Assembly (NCBI GenBank): GCA_037893245.1
Contig: JBAIAA010000807.1
Span: 124,001 to 188,000, forward strand
DNA length: 64,000 bases
Origin: Crossaster papposus
Taxonomy: Eukaryota; Echinodermata; Asteroidea; Velatida; Solasteridae
Direction: 5' to 3'
Below the pieces are notes generated by a model. The model was not told the DNA's origin. It was given only the letters and a program-made list of their open reading frames with translations, and ran no database searches. This document shows, one piece after another, positions 53,139-63,714 of the stretch. A program made the position numbers and the translations under genes. Each line of letters starts with the position of its first letter. The stretch's first letter is position 1.

Positions 53139-53242
53139 TCATGTAAATTTAGAAAAACAACAAACAAAATAAAAGCAGACATTCTAAAAACATTCTAAAA
53201 TAATTATTAAATTTGAATAACAGTGAAGCAAAAATACCTCTT

Positions 53243-53314
53243 TAGCAGAGCGAGGTTTCGGTCCTCGGGCCTCTGGGTTATGGGCCCATCACGCTCCCAC
53301 TTCACCACTCTGCG
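53243..53314 (-). tRNA. tRNA-iMet-like (CAT), class B
   Basis: As the right-arm form. Confidence 0.5.
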
Positions 53315-53466
53315 TAACTATTTGTAATGAAAATGAAATCACTTTCAAGAAAATAATTATCCTGAGCAGACCGAGGTTGTGGTCAACCAAACTCTCGGGT
53401 ACTGACCAAGAAAGTGTCTACTTTGTCACTCCGAGTCGAGTACCTCATGTCATACCAAAAACTTGT

Positions 53467-53538
53467 TAGCAGAGCGAGGTTTCGATCCTCGGACCTCTGG
53501 GTTATGGGCCCAGCACGCTTCAACTGCGCCACTATGCC
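53467..53538 (-). tRNA. tRNA-iMet (CAT), class A
   Basis: As reference. Confidence 0.7.
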
Positions 53539-53640
53539 TCATGTAAATTTAGAAAATGCAAACAAAATGAAAGCAGACATTCTAAAAACATTCTACAATA
53601 TTTATTAAATGTGAATAGCAGTGAAGCAAAAATACCTAGT

Positions 53641-53712
53641 TAGCAAAGCGAGGTTTTGGTCCTCGGACCTCTGGGCTATGGGCCCATCACGCTCCCACTT
53701 CACCACTCTGCG
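53641..53712 (-). tRNA. tRNA-iMet-like (CAT), D/B chimera
   Basis: Same exchange as 52044. Confidence 0.45.
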
Positions 53713-53864
53713 TAACTATTTGTAATGAAAATGAAATCACTTTCAAGAAAATAATTATCCTGAGCAGACCGAGGTTGTGGTCAACCAAACTCTCGGGTAC
53801 TGACCAAGAAAGTGTCTACTTTGTCACTCCGAGTCGAGTACCTCATGTCATACCAAAAACTTGT

Positions 53865-53936
53865 TAGCAGAGCGAGGTTTCGATCCTCGGACCTCTGGGT
53901 TATGGGCCCAGCACGCTTCAACTGCGCCACTATGCC
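53865..53936 (-). tRNA. tRNA-iMet (CAT), class A
   Basis: In a 398-bp short unit. Confidence 0.7.
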
Positions 53937-54038
53937 TCATGTAAATTTAGAAAATGCAAACAAAATGAAAGCAGACATTCTAAAAACATTCTACAATATT
54001 TATTAAATGTGAATAGCAGTGAAGCAAAAATACCTAGT

Positions 54039-54110
54039 TAGCAAAGCGAGGTTTTGGTCCTCGGACCTCTGGGCTATGGGCCCATCACGCTCCCGCTGCA
54101 CTACTCTGCG
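54039..54110 (-). tRNA. tRNA-iMet-like (CAT), class D
   Basis: In a 398-bp short unit. Confidence 0.5.
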
Positions 54111-54262
54111 TAACTATTTTTAATGAAAATGAAATCCCTATCAAATACAAAATTATCCTGAGCAGACCGAGGTTGTGATCATCCGAACTCTCGGTTACTG
54201 ACCAAGAAAGTGTCTACTTTGTCACTCCGAGTCGAGTACCTCATGTCATACCAAAAACTTGT

Positions 54263-54334
54263 TAGCAGAGCGAGGTTTCGATCCTCGGACCTCTGGGTTA
54301 TGGGCCCAGCACGCTTCAACTGCGCCACTATGCC
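54263..54334 (-). tRNA. tRNA-iMet (CAT), class A
   Basis: In a 398-bp short unit. Confidence 0.7.
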
Positions 54335-54436
54335 TCATGTAAATTTAGAAAATGCAAACAAAATGAAAGCAGACATTCTAAAAACATTCTACAATATTTA
54401 TTAAATGTGAATAGCAGTGAAGCAAAAATACCTAGT

Positions 54437-54508
54437 TAGCAAAGCGAGGTTTTGGTCCTCGGACTTCTGGGCTATGGGCCCATCACGCTCCCGCTGCACT
54501 ACTCTGCG
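54437..54508 (-). tRNA. tRNA-iMet-like (CAT), class D
   Basis: Variable loop reads AGAAGTCC. Confidence 0.45.
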
Positions 54509-54660
54509 TAACTATTTTTAATGAAAATGAAATCCCTCTCAAATACAAAATTATCCTGAGCAGACCGAGGTTGTGGTCAACCAAACTCTCGGGTACTGAC
54601 CAATAAAGTGTCTACTTTGTCACTCCGAGTCGAGTACCTCATGTCATACCAAAAACTTGT

Positions 54661-54732
54661 TAGCAGAGCGAGGTTTCGATCCTCGGACCTCTGGGTTATG
54701 GGCCCAGCACGCTTCAACTGCGCCACTATGCC
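54661..54732 (-). tRNA. tRNA-iMet (CAT), class A
   Basis: As reference. Confidence 0.7.
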
Positions 54733-54834
54733 TCATGTAAATTTAGAAAATGCAAACAAAATGAAAGCAGACATTCTAAAAACATTCTACAATATTTATT
54801 AAATGTGATTAGCAGTGAAGCAAAAATACCTAGT

Positions 54835-54906
54835 TAGCAAAGCGAGGTTTTGGTCCTCGGACCTCTGGGCTATGGGCCCATCACGCTCCCGCTGCACTAC
54901 TCTGCG
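54835..54906 (-). tRNA. tRNA-iMet-like (CAT), class D
   Basis: As class reference. Confidence 0.5.
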
Positions 54907-55061
54907 TAACTATTTTTAATGAAAATGAAATCCCTATCAAATACAAAATTATCCTGAGCAGACCGAGGTTGTGATCATCCGAACTCTCGGTTACTGACCA
55001 AGAAAGGGTCTACTTTGTCACTCTGAGTCGAGTACTTCAAGTCATACCAAAAACTTATTAG

Positions 55062-55133
55062 CAGCAGAACGAGGTTTTGATCCTCGGCACTCTGGGTTAT
55101 AGGCCCAGCAAGCTTCCACTGCGCCACCATGCC
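55062..55133 (-). tRNA. initiator-like tRNA (TAT), class C
   Basis: T stem intact (CGAGG/CCTCG). Confidence 0.5.
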
Positions 55134-55237
55134 TCATGTAAATTTAGAAAAACAACAAACAAAATAAAAGCAGACATTCTAAAAACATTCTAAAATAATT
55201 ATTAAATTTGAATAACAGTGCAGCAAAAATACCTCTT

Positions 55238-55309
55238 TAGCAGAGCGAGGTTTCGGTCCTCGGGCCTCTGGGTTATGGGCCCATCACGCTCCCACTTCAC
55301 CACTCTGCG
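55238..55309 (-). tRNA. tRNA-iMet-like (CAT), class B
   Basis: As the right-arm form. Confidence 0.5.
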
Positions 55310-55461
55310 TAACTATTTGTAATGAAAATGAAATCACTTTCAAGAAAATAATTATCCTGAGCAGACCGAGGTTGTGGTCAACCAAACTCTCGGGTACTGA
55401 CCAAGAAAGTGTCTACTTTGTCACTCCGAGTCGAGTACCTCATGTCATACCAAAAACTTGT

Positions 55462-55533
55462 TAGCAGAGCGAGGTTTCGATCCTCGGACCTCTGGGTTAT
55501 GGGCCCAGCACGCTTCAACTGCGCCACTATGCC
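55462..55533 (-). tRNA. tRNA-iMet (CAT), class A
   Basis: As reference. Confidence 0.7.
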
Positions 55534-55635
55534 TCATGTAAATTTAGAAAATGCAAACAAAATGAAAGCAGACATTCTAAAAACATTCTACAATATTTAT
55601 TAAATGTGAATAGCAGTGAAGCAAAAATACCTAGT

Positions 55636-55707
55636 TAGCAAAGCGAGGTTTTGGTCCTCGGACCTCTGGGCTATGGGCCCATCACGCTCCCGCTGCACTA
55701 CTCTGCG
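55636..55707 (-). tRNA. tRNA-iMet-like (CAT), class D
   Basis: As class reference. Confidence 0.5.
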
Positions 55708-55862
55708 TAACTATTTTTAATGAAAATGAAATCCCTATCAAATACAAAATTATCCTGAGCAGACCGAGGTTGTGATCATCCGAACTCTCGGTTACTGACC
55801 AAGAAAGGGTCTACTTTGTCACTCTGAGTCGAGTACTTCAAGTCATACCAAAAACTTATTAG

Positions 55863-55934
55863 CTGCAGAACGAGGTTTTGATCCTCGGCACTCTGGGTTA
55901 TAGGCCCAGCAAGCTTCCACAGCGCCACCATGCC
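55863..55934 (-). tRNA. initiator-like tRNA (TAT), class C
   Basis: Changes in the 3' acceptor (TGCAGC) and D loop (GGCGCTGTGG); start of a C-D duplication. Confidence 0.4.
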
Positions 55935-56038
55935 TCATGTAAATTTAGAAAAACAACAAACAAAATAAAAGCAGACATTCTAAAAACATTCTACAATATT
56001 TATTAAATGTGAATAGCAGTGAAGCAAAAATACCTAGT

Positions 56039-56110
56039 TAGCAAAGCGAGGTTTTGGTCCTCGGACCTCTGGGCTATGGGCCCATCACGCTCCCGCTGCA
56101 CTACTCTGCG
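56039..56110 (-). tRNA. tRNA-iMet-like (CAT), class D
   Basis: Follows C directly, where B is normally found. Confidence 0.5.
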
Positions 56111-56265
56111 TAACTATTTTTAATGAAAATGAAATCCCTATCAAATACAAAATTATCCTGAGCAGACCGAGGTTGTGATCATCCGAACTCTCGGTTACTG
56201 ACCAAGAAAGGGTCTACTTTGTCACTCTGAGTCGAGTACTTCAAGTCATACCAAAAACTTATTAG

Positions 56266-56337
56266 CAGCAGAACGAGGTTTTGATCCTCGGCACTCTGGG
56301 TTATAGGCCCAGCAAGCTTCCACTGCGCCACCATGCC
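56266..56337 (-). tRNA. initiator-like tRNA (TAT), class C
   Basis: As class reference. Confidence 0.5.
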
Positions 56338-56441
56338 TCATGTAAATTTAGAAAAACAACAAACAAAATAAAAGCAGACATTCTAAAAACATTCTAAAAT
56401 AATTATTAAATTTGAATAACAGTGAAGCAAAAATACCTCTT

Positions 56442-56513
56442 CAGCAGAGCGAGGTTTCGGTCCTCGGGCCTCTGGGTTATGGGCCCATCACGCTCCCACT
56501 TCACCACTCTGTG
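56442..56513 (-). tRNA. tRNA-iMet-like (CAT), class B
   Basis: CACAGAG acceptor and discriminator G. Confidence 0.4.
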
Positions 56514-56665
56514 TAACTATTTGTAATGAAAATGAAATCACTTTCAAGAAAATAATTATCCTGAGCAGACCGAGGTTGTGGTCAACCAAACTCTCGGGTA
56601 CTGACCAAGAAAGTGTCTACTTTGTCACTCCGAGTCGAGTACCTCATGTCATACCAAAAACTTGT

Positions 56666-56737
56666 TAGCAGAGCGAGGTTTTGATCCTCGGACCTCTGGG
56701 TTATGGGCCCAGCACGCTTCAACTGCGCCACTATGCC
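56666..56737 (-). tRNA. tRNA-iMet (CAT), class A
   Basis: T loop ATCAAAA. Confidence 0.6.
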
Positions 56738-56839
56738 TCATGTAAATTTAGAAAATGCAAACAAAATGAAAGCAGACATTCTAAAAACATTCTACAATAT
56801 TTATTAAATGTGAATAGCAGTGAAGCAAAAATACCTAGT

Positions 56840-56911
56840 TAGCAAAGCGAGGTTTTGGTCCTCGGACCTCTGGGCTATGGGCCCATCACGCTCCCGCTGC
56901 ACTACTCTGCG
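56840..56911 (-). tRNA. tRNA-iMet-like (CAT), class D
   Basis: As class reference. Confidence 0.5.
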
Positions 56912-57066
56912 TAACTATTTTTAATGAAAATGAAATCCCTATCAAATACAAAATTATCCTGAGCAGACCGAGGTTGTGATCATCCGAACTCTCGGTTACT
57001 GACCAAGAAAGGGTCTACTTTGTCACTCTGAGTCGAGTACTTCAAGTCATACCAAAAACTTATTAG

Positions 57067-57138
57067 CAGCAGAACGAGGTTTTGATCCTCGGCACTCTGG
57101 GTTATAGGCCCAGCAAGCTTCCACTGCGCCACCATGCC
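57067..57138 (-). tRNA. initiator-like tRNA (TAT), class C
   Basis: Downstream spacer switches to the A-type. Confidence 0.5.
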
Positions 57139-57242
57139 TCATGTAAATTTAGAAAAACAACAAACAAAATAAAAGCAGACATTCTAAAAACATTCTACAA
57201 TATTTATTAAATGTGAATAACAGTGAAGCAAAAATACCTCTT

Positions 57243-57314
57243 CAGCAGAGCGAGGTTTCGGTCCTCGGGCCTCTGGGTTATGGGCCCATCACGCTCCCAC
57301 TTCACCACTCTGCG
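57243..57314 (-). tRNA. tRNA-iMet-like (CAT), class B
   Basis: Discriminator G. Confidence 0.5.
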
Positions 57315-57466
57315 TAACTATTTGTAATGAAAATGAAATCACTTTCAAGAAAATAATTATCCTGAGCAGACCGAGGTTGTGGTCAACCAAACTCTCGGGT
57401 ACTGACCAAGAAAGTGTCTACTTTGTCACTCCGAGTCGAGTACCTCATGTCATACCAAAAACTTGT

Positions 57467-57538
57467 TAGCAGAGCGAGGTTTCGATCCTCGGACCTCTGG
57501 GTTATGGGCCCAGCACGCTTCAACTGCGCCACTATGCC
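57467..57538 (-). tRNA. tRNA-iMet (CAT), class A
   Basis: As reference. Confidence 0.7.
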
Positions 57539-57640
57539 TCATGTAAATTTAGAAAATGCAAACAAAATGAAAGCAGACATTCTAAAAACATTCTACAATA
57601 TTTATTAAATGTGAATAGCAGTGAAGCAAAAATACCTAGT

Positions 57641-57712
57641 TAGCAAAGCGAGATTTTGGTCCTCGGACCTCTGGGCTATGGGCCCATCACGCTCCCGCTG
57701 CACTACTCTGCG
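57641..57712 (-). tRNA. tRNA-iMet-like (CAT), class D
   Basis: T stem reads CGAGG/TCTCG. Confidence 0.45.
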
Positions 57713-57867
57713 TAACTATTTTTAATGAAAATGAAATCCCTATCAAATACAAAATTATCCTGAGCAGACCGAGGTTGTGATCATCCGAACTCTCGGTTAC
57801 TGACCAAGAAAGGGTCTACTTTGTCACTCTGAGTCGAGTACTTCAAGTCATACCAAAAACTTATTAG

Positions 57868-57939
57868 CAGCAGAACGAGGTTTTGATCCTCGGCACTCTG
57901 GGTTATAGGCCCAGCAAGCTTCCACTGCGCCACCATGCC
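57868..57939 (-). tRNA. initiator-like tRNA (TAT), class C
   Basis: As class reference. Confidence 0.5.
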
Positions 57940-58043
57940 TCATGTAAATTTAGAAAAACAACAAACAAAATAAAAGCAGACATTCTAAAAACATTCTAAA
58001 ATAATTATTAAATTTGAATAACAGTGAAGCAAAAATACCTCTT

Positions 58044-58115
58044 TAGCAAAGCGAGGTTTTGGTCCTCGGGCCTCTGGGTTATGGGCCCATCACGCTCCCA
58101 CTTCACCACTCTGCG
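58044..58115 (-). tRNA. tRNA-iMet-like (CAT), B/D chimera
   Basis: Class D 3' end (CCAAAACCTCGCTTTGCT) on a class B body. Confidence 0.45.
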
Positions 58116-58267
58116 TAACTATTTGTAATGAAAATGAAATCACTTTCAAGAAAATAATTATCCTGAGCAGACCGAGGTTGTGGTCAACCAAACTCTCGGG
58201 TACTGACCAAGAAAGTGTCTACTTTGTCACTCCGAGTCGAGTACCCCATGTCATACCAAAAACTTGT

Positions 58268-58339
58268 TAGCAGAGCGAGGTTTCGATCCTCGGACCTCTG
58301 GGTTATGGGCCCAGCACGCTTCAACTGCGCCACTATGCC
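58268..58339 (-). tRNA. tRNA-iMet (CAT), class A
   Basis: As reference. Confidence 0.7.
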
Positions 58340-58441
58340 TCATGTAAATTTAGAAAATGCAAACAAAATGAAAGCAGACATTCTAAAAACATTCTACAAT
58401 ATTTATTAAATGTCAATAGCAGTGAAGCAAAAATACCTAGT

Positions 58442-58513
58442 TAGCAAAGCGAGGTTTTGGTCCTCGGACCTCTGGGCTATGGGCCCATCACGCTCCCGCT
58501 GCACTACTCTGCG
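58442..58513 (-). tRNA. tRNA-iMet-like (CAT), class D
   Basis: As class reference. Confidence 0.5.
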
Positions 58514-58668
58514 TAACTATTTTTAATGAAAATGAAATCCCTATCAAATACAAAATTATCCTGAGCAGACCGAGGTTGTGATCATCCGAACTCTCGGTTA
58601 CTGACCAAGAAAGGGTCTACTTTGTCACTCTGAGTCGAGTACTTCAAGTCATACCAAAAACTTATTAG

Positions 58669-58740
58669 CAGCAGAACGAGGTTTTGATCCTCGGCACTCT
58701 GGGTTATAGGCCCAGCAAGCTTCCACTGCGCCACCATGCC
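58669..58740 (-). tRNA. initiator-like tRNA (TAT), class C
   Basis: As class reference. Confidence 0.5.
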
Positions 58741-58844
58741 TCATGTAAATTTAGAAAAACAACAAACAAAATAAAAGCAGACATTCTAAAAACATTCTAA
58801 AATAATTATTAAATTTGAATAACAGTGAAGCAAAAATACCTCTT

Positions 58845-58916
58845 TAGCAAAGCGAGGTTTTGGTCCTTGGGCCTCTGGGTTATGGGCCCATCACGCTTCC
58901 ACTTCACCACTCTGCG
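58845..58916 (-). tRNA. tRNA-iMet-like (CAT), B/D chimera
   Basis: As 58044, with extra changes in T stem (CCAAGG) and D loop. Confidence 0.4.
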
Positions 58917-59068
58917 TAACTATTTGTAATGAAAATGAAATCACTTTCAAGAAAATAATTATCCTGAGCAGACCGAGGTTGTGGTCAACCAAACTCTCGG
59001 GTACTGACCAAGAAAGTGTCTACTTTGTCACTCCGAGTCGAGTACCTCATGTCATACCAAAAACTTGT

Positions 59069-59140
59069 TAGCAGAGCGAGGTTTCGATCCTCGGACCTCT
59101 GGGTTATGGGCCCAGCACGCTTCAACTGCGCCACTATGCC
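59069..59140 (-). tRNA. tRNA-iMet (CAT), class A
   Basis: As reference; spacer has one substitution. Confidence 0.7.
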
Positions 59141-59242
59141 TCATGTAAATTTAGAAAATGCAAACAAAATGAAATCAGACATTCTAAAAACATTCTACAA
59201 TATTTATTAAATGTGAATAGCAGTGAAGCAAAAATACCTAGT

Positions 59243-59314
59243 TAGCAAAGCGAGGTTTTGGTCCTCGGACCTCTGGGCTATGTGCCAATCACGCTCCAGC
59301 TGCACTACTCTGCG
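59243..59314 (-). pseudogene. Class D tRNA with broken anticodon arm
   Basis: Anticodon arm reads ATTGGCACATAGCCC; stem pairing is lost. Confidence 0.7.
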
Positions 59315-59469
59315 TAACTATTTTTAATGAAAATGAAATCCCTATCAAATACAAAATTATCCTGAGCAGACCGAGGTTGTGATCATCCGAACTCTCGGTT
59401 ACTGACCAAGAAAGGGTCTACTTTGTCACTCTGAGTCGAGTACTTCAAGTCATACCAAAAACTTATTAG

Positions 59470-59541
59470 CAGCAGAACGAGGTTTTGATCCTCGGCACTC
59501 TGGGTTATAGGCCCAGCAAGCTTCCACTGCGCCACCATGCC
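59470..59541 (-). tRNA. initiator-like tRNA (TAT), class C
   Basis: First of a C-C duplication with 176-bp spacing. Confidence 0.5.
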
Positions 59542-59645
59542 TCATGTAAATTTAGAAAAACAACAAACAAAATAAAAGCAGACATTCTAAAAACATTCTA
59601 AAATAATTATTAAATTTGAATAACAGTGAAGCAAAAATACCTCTT

Positions 59646-59717
59646 TAGCAAAGCGAGGTTTTGATCCTCGGCACTCTGGGTTATAGGCCTAGCAAGCTTC
59701 CACTGCGCCACCATGCC
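59646..59717 (-). tRNA. initiator-like tRNA (TAT), C with D-type 3' end
   Basis: 3' end CTCGCTTTGCTA from class D/B; one change in the anticodon stem (GCTAGGCC). Confidence 0.4.
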
Positions 59718-59821
59718 TCATGTAAATTTAGAAAAACAACAAACAAAATAAAAGCAGACATTCTAAAAACATTCTAAAATAATTATTAAATTTGAATAAC
59801 GGTGAAGCAAAAATACCTCTT

Positions 59822-59893
59822 TAGCAGAGCAAGGTTTCGGTCCTCAGGCCTCTGGGTTATGGGCCCATCACGCTCCCACTTCACCACTCTGCG
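59822..59893 (-). tRNA. tRNA-iMet-like (CAT), class B
   Basis: T stem changed on both sides (TGAGG/CCTTG), partly unpaired. Confidence 0.4.
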
Positions 59894-60045
59894 TAACTAT
59901 TTGTAATGAAAATGAAATCACTTTCAAGAAAATAATTATCCTGAGCAGACCGAGGTTGTGGTCAACCAAACTCTCAGGTACTGACCAAGAAAGTGTCTAC
60001 TTTGTCACTCCGAGTCGAGTACCTCATGTCATACCAAAAACTTGT

Positions 60046-60117
60046 TAGCAGAGCGAGGTTTCGATCCTCGGACCTCTGGGTTATGGGCCCAGCACGCTTC
60101 AACTGCGCCACTATGCC
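60046..60117 (-). tRNA. tRNA-iMet (CAT), class A
   Basis: As reference. Confidence 0.7.
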
Positions 60118-60219
60118 TCATGTAAATTTAGAAAATGCAAACAAAATGAAAGCAGACATTCTAAAAACATTCTACAATATTTATTAAATGTGAATAGCAG
60201 TGAAGCAAAAATACCTAGT

Positions 60220-60291
60220 TAGCAAAGCGAGGTTTTGGTCCTCGGACCTCTGGGCTATGGGCCCATCACGCTCCCGCTGCACTACTCTGCG
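60220..60291 (-). tRNA. tRNA-iMet-like (CAT), class D
   Basis: As class reference. Confidence 0.5.
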
Positions 60292-60446
60292 TAACTATTT
60301 TTAATGAAAATGAAATCCCTATCAAATACAAAATTATCCTGAGCAGACCGAGGTTGTGATCATCCGAACTCTCGGTTACTGACCAAGAAAGGGTCTACTT
60401 TGTCACTCCGAGTCGAGTACTTCAAGTCATACCAAAAACTTATTAG

Positions 60447-60518
60447 CAGCAGAACGAGGTTTTGATCCTCGGCACTCTGGGTTATAGGCCCAGCAAGCTT
60501 CCACTGCGCCACCATGCC
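60447..60518 (-). tRNA. initiator-like tRNA (TAT), class C
   Basis: As class reference. Confidence 0.5.
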
Positions 60519-60622
60519 TCATGTAAATTTAGAAAAACAACAAACAAAATAAAAGCAGACATTCTAAAAACATTCTAAAATAATTATTAAATTTGAATAA
60601 CAGTGAAGCAAAAATACCTCTT

Positions 60623-60694
60623 TAGCAGAGCGAGGTTTCGGTCCTCGGGCCTCTGGGTTATGGGCCCATCACGCTCCCACTTCACCACTCTGCG
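60623..60694 (-). tRNA. tRNA-iMet-like (CAT), class B
   Basis: As the right-arm form. Confidence 0.5.
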
Positions 60695-60846
60695 TAACTA
60701 TTTGTAATGAAAATGAAATCACTTTCAAGAAAATAATTATCCTGAGCAGACCGAGGTTGTGGTCAACCAAACTCTCGGGTACTGACCAAGAAATTGTCTA
60801 CTTTGTCACTCCGAGTCGAGTACCTCATGTCATACCAAAAACTTGT

Positions 60847-60918
60847 TAGCAGAGCGAGGTTTCGATCCTCGGACCTCTGGGTTATGGGCCCAGCACGCTT
60901 CAACTGCGCCACTATGCC
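60847..60918 (-). tRNA. tRNA-iMet (CAT), class A
   Basis: As reference. Confidence 0.7.
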
Positions 60919-61020
60919 TCATGTAAATTTAGAAAATGCAAACAAAATGAAAGCAGACATTCTAAAAACATTCTACAATATTTATTAAATGTGAATAGCA
61001 GTGAAGCAAAAATACCTAGT

Positions 61021-61092
61021 TAGCAAAGCGAGGTTTTGGTCCTCGGACCTCTGGGCTATGGGCCCATAACGCTCCCGCTGCACTACTCTGCT
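61021..61092 (-). tRNA. tRNA-iMet-like (CAT), class D
   Basis: 5' end AGCAGAG, the canonical initiator acceptor with A1; base 26-27 changed (CGTTATGGG). Confidence 0.5.
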
Positions 61093-61247
61093 TAACTATT
61101 TTTAATGAAAATGAAATCCCTATCAAATACAAAATTATCCTGAGCAGACCGAGGTTGTGATCATCCGAACTCTCGGTTACTGACCAAGAAAGGGTCTACT
61201 TTGTCACTCTGAGTCGAGTACTTCAAGTCATACCAAAAACTTATTAG

Positions 61248-61319
61248 CAGCAGAACGAGGTTTTGATCCTCGGCACTCTGGGTTATAGGCCCAGCAAGCT
61301 TCCACTGCGCCACCATGCC
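61248..61319 (-). tRNA. initiator-like tRNA (TAT), class C
   Basis: As class reference. Confidence 0.5.
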
Positions 61320-61423
61320 TCATGTAAATTTAGAAAAACAACAAACAAAATAAAAGCAGACATTCTAAAAACATTCTAAAATAATTATTAAATTTGAATA
61401 ACAGTGAAGCAAAAATACCTCTT

Positions 61424-61495
61424 TAGCAGAGTGAGGTTTCGGTCCTCGGGCCTCTGGGTTATGGGCCCATCACGCTCCCACTTCACCACTCTGCG
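61424..61495 (-). tRNA. tRNA-iMet-like (CAT), class B
   Basis: T stem CGAGG/CCTCA, one pair lost. Confidence 0.45.
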
Positions 61496-61647
61496 TAACT
61501 ATTTGTAATGAAAATGAAATCACTTTCAAGAAAATAATTATCCTGAGCAGACCGAGGTTGTGGTCAACCAAACTCTCGGGTACTGACCAAGAAAGTGTCT
61601 ACTTTGTCACTCCGAGTCGAGTACCTCATGTCATACCAAAAACTTGT

Positions 61648-61719
61648 TAGCAGAGCGAGGTTTCGATCATCGGACCTCTGGGTTATGGGCCCAGCACGCT
61701 TCAACTGCGCCACTATGCC
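61648..61719 (-). tRNA. tRNA-iMet (CAT), class A
   Basis: T stem CGATG/CCTCG, one pair lost. Confidence 0.55.
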
Positions 61720-61821
61720 TCATGTAAATTTAGAAAATGCAAACAAAATGAAAGCAGACATTCTAAAAACATTCTACAATATTTATTAAATGTAAATAGC
61801 AGTGAAGCAAAAATACCTAGT

Positions 61822-61886
61822 TAGCAAAGCGAGGTTTTGGTCCTCGGACCTCTGGGCCCATCACGCTCCCGCTGCACTACTCTGCG
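61822..61886 (-). pseudogene. Class D tRNA without anticodon loop
   Basis: Seven bases of the anticodon arm are deleted (GATGGGCCCAGAGG). Confidence 0.85.
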
Positions 61887-62041
61887 TAACTATTTTTAAT
61901 GAAAATGAAATCCCTATCAAATACAAAATTATCCTGAGCAGACCGAGGTTGTGATCATCCGAACTCTCGGTTACTGACCAAGAAAGGGTCTACTTTGTCA
62001 CTCTGACTCGAGTACTTCAAGTCATACCAAAAACTTATTAG

Positions 62042-62113
62042 CAGCAGAACGAGGTTTTGATCCTCGGCACTCTGGGTTATAGGCCCAGCAAGCTTCCACT
62101 GCGCCACCATGCC
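62042..62113 (-). tRNA. initiator-like tRNA (TAT), class C
   Basis: As class reference. Confidence 0.5.
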
Positions 62114-62217
62114 TCATGTAAATTTAGAAAAACAACAAACAAAATAAAAGCAGACATTCTAAAAACATTCTAAAATAATTATTAAATTTGAATAACAGTG
62201 AAGCAAAAATACCTCTT

Positions 62218-62289
62218 TAGCAGAGCGAGGTTTCAGTCCTCGGGCCTCTGGGTTATGGGCCCATCACGCTCCCACTTCACCACTCTGCG
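62218..62289 (-). tRNA. tRNA-iMet-like (CAT), class B
   Basis: T loop ACTGAAA. Confidence 0.45.
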
Positions 62290-62441
62290 TAACTATTTGT
62301 AATGAAAATGAAATCACTTTCAAGAAAATAATTATCCTGAGCAGACTGAGGTTGTGGTCAACCAAACTCTCGGGTACTGACCAAGAAAGTGTCTACTTTG
62401 TCACTCCGAGTCGAGTACCTCATGTCATACTAAAAACTTGT

Positions 62442-62513
62442 TAGCAGAGCGAGGTTTCGATCCTCGGACCTCTGGGTTATGGGCCCAGCACGCTTCAACT
62501 GCGCCACTATGCC
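62442..62513 (-). tRNA. tRNA-iMet (CAT), class A
   Basis: Leader switches to the class C spacer, so the next gene is B. Confidence 0.7.
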
Positions 62514-62617
62514 TCATGTAAATTTAGAAAAACAACAAACAAAATAAAAGCAGACATTCTAAAAACATTCTAAAATAATTATTAAATTTGAATAACAGTG
62601 AAGCAAAAATACCTCTT

Positions 62618-62689
62618 TAGCAGAGCGAGGTTTCGGTCCTCGGGCCTCTGGGTTATGGGCCCATCAGGCTCCCACTTCACCACTCTGCG
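62618..62689 (-). tRNA. tRNA-iMet-like (CAT), class B
   Basis: D-stem change (GGAGCCTG). Confidence 0.45.
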
Positions 62690-62841
62690 TAACTATTTGT
62701 AATGAAAATGAAATCACTTTCAAGAAAATAATTATCCCGAGCAGACCGAGGTTGTGGTCAACCAAACTCTCGGGTACTGACCAAGAAAGTGTCTACTTTG
62801 TCACTCCGAGTCGAGTACCTCATGTCATACCAAAAACTTGT

Positions 62842-62913
62842 TAGCAGAGCGAGGTTTTGATCGTCGGACCTCTGGGTTATGGGCCCAGCACGCTTCAACT
62901 GCGCCACTATGCC
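62842..62913 (-). tRNA. tRNA-iMet (CAT), class A
   Basis: T stem CGACG/CCTCG and loop ATCAAAA. Confidence 0.5.
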
Positions 62914-63015
62914 TCATGTAAATTTAGAAAATGCAAACAAAATGAAAGCAGACATTCTAAAAACATTCTACAATATTTATTAAATGTGAATAGCAGTGAA
63001 ATAAAAATACCTAGT

Positions 63016-63087
63016 TAGCAAAGCGAGGTTTTGGTCCTCGGACCTCTGGGCTATGGGCCCATCACGCTCCCGCTGCACTACTCTGCG
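63016..63087 (-). tRNA. tRNA-iMet-like (CAT), class D
   Basis: As class reference. Confidence 0.5.
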
Positions 63088-63242
63088 TAACTATTTTTAA
63101 TGAAAATGAAATCCCTATCAAATACAAAATTATCCTGAGCAGACCGAGGTTGTGATCATCCGAACTCTCGGTTACTGACCAAGAAAGGGTCTACTTTGTC
63201 ACTCTGAGTCGAGTACTTCAAGTCATACCAAAAACTTATTAG

Positions 63243-63314
63243 CAGCAGAACGAGGTTTTGATCCTCGGCACTCTGGGTTATAGGCCCAGCAAGCTTCCAC
63301 TGCGCCACCATGCC
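63243..63314 (-). tRNA. initiator-like tRNA (TAT), class C
   Basis: As class reference. Confidence 0.5.
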
Positions 63315-63418
63315 TCATGTAAATTTAGAAAAACAACAAACAAAATAAAAGCAGACATTCTAAAAACATTCTAAAATAATTATTAAATTTGAATAACAGT
63401 GAAGCAAAAATACCTCTT

Positions 63419-63490
63419 TAGCAGAGCGAGGTTTCGGTCCTCGGGCCTCTGGGTTATGGGCCCATCACGCTCCCACTTCACCACTCTGCG
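63419..63490 (-). tRNA. tRNA-iMet-like (CAT), class B
   Basis: As the right-arm form. Confidence 0.5.
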
Positions 63491-63642
63491 TAACTATTTG
63501 TAATGAAAATGAAATCACTTTCAAGAAAATAATTATCCTGAGCAGACCGAGGTTGTGGTCAACCAAACTCTCGGGTACTGACCAAGAAAGTGTCTACTTT
63601 GTCACTCCGAGTCGAGTACCTCATGTCATACCAAAAACTTGT

Positions 63643-63714
63643 TAGCAGAGCGAGGTTTCGATCCTCGGACCTCTGGGTTATGGGCCCAGCACGCTTCAAC
63701 TGCGCCACTATGCC
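63643..63714 (-). tRNA. tRNA-iMet (CAT), class A
   Basis: As reference; last complete A in the window. Confidence 0.7.
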
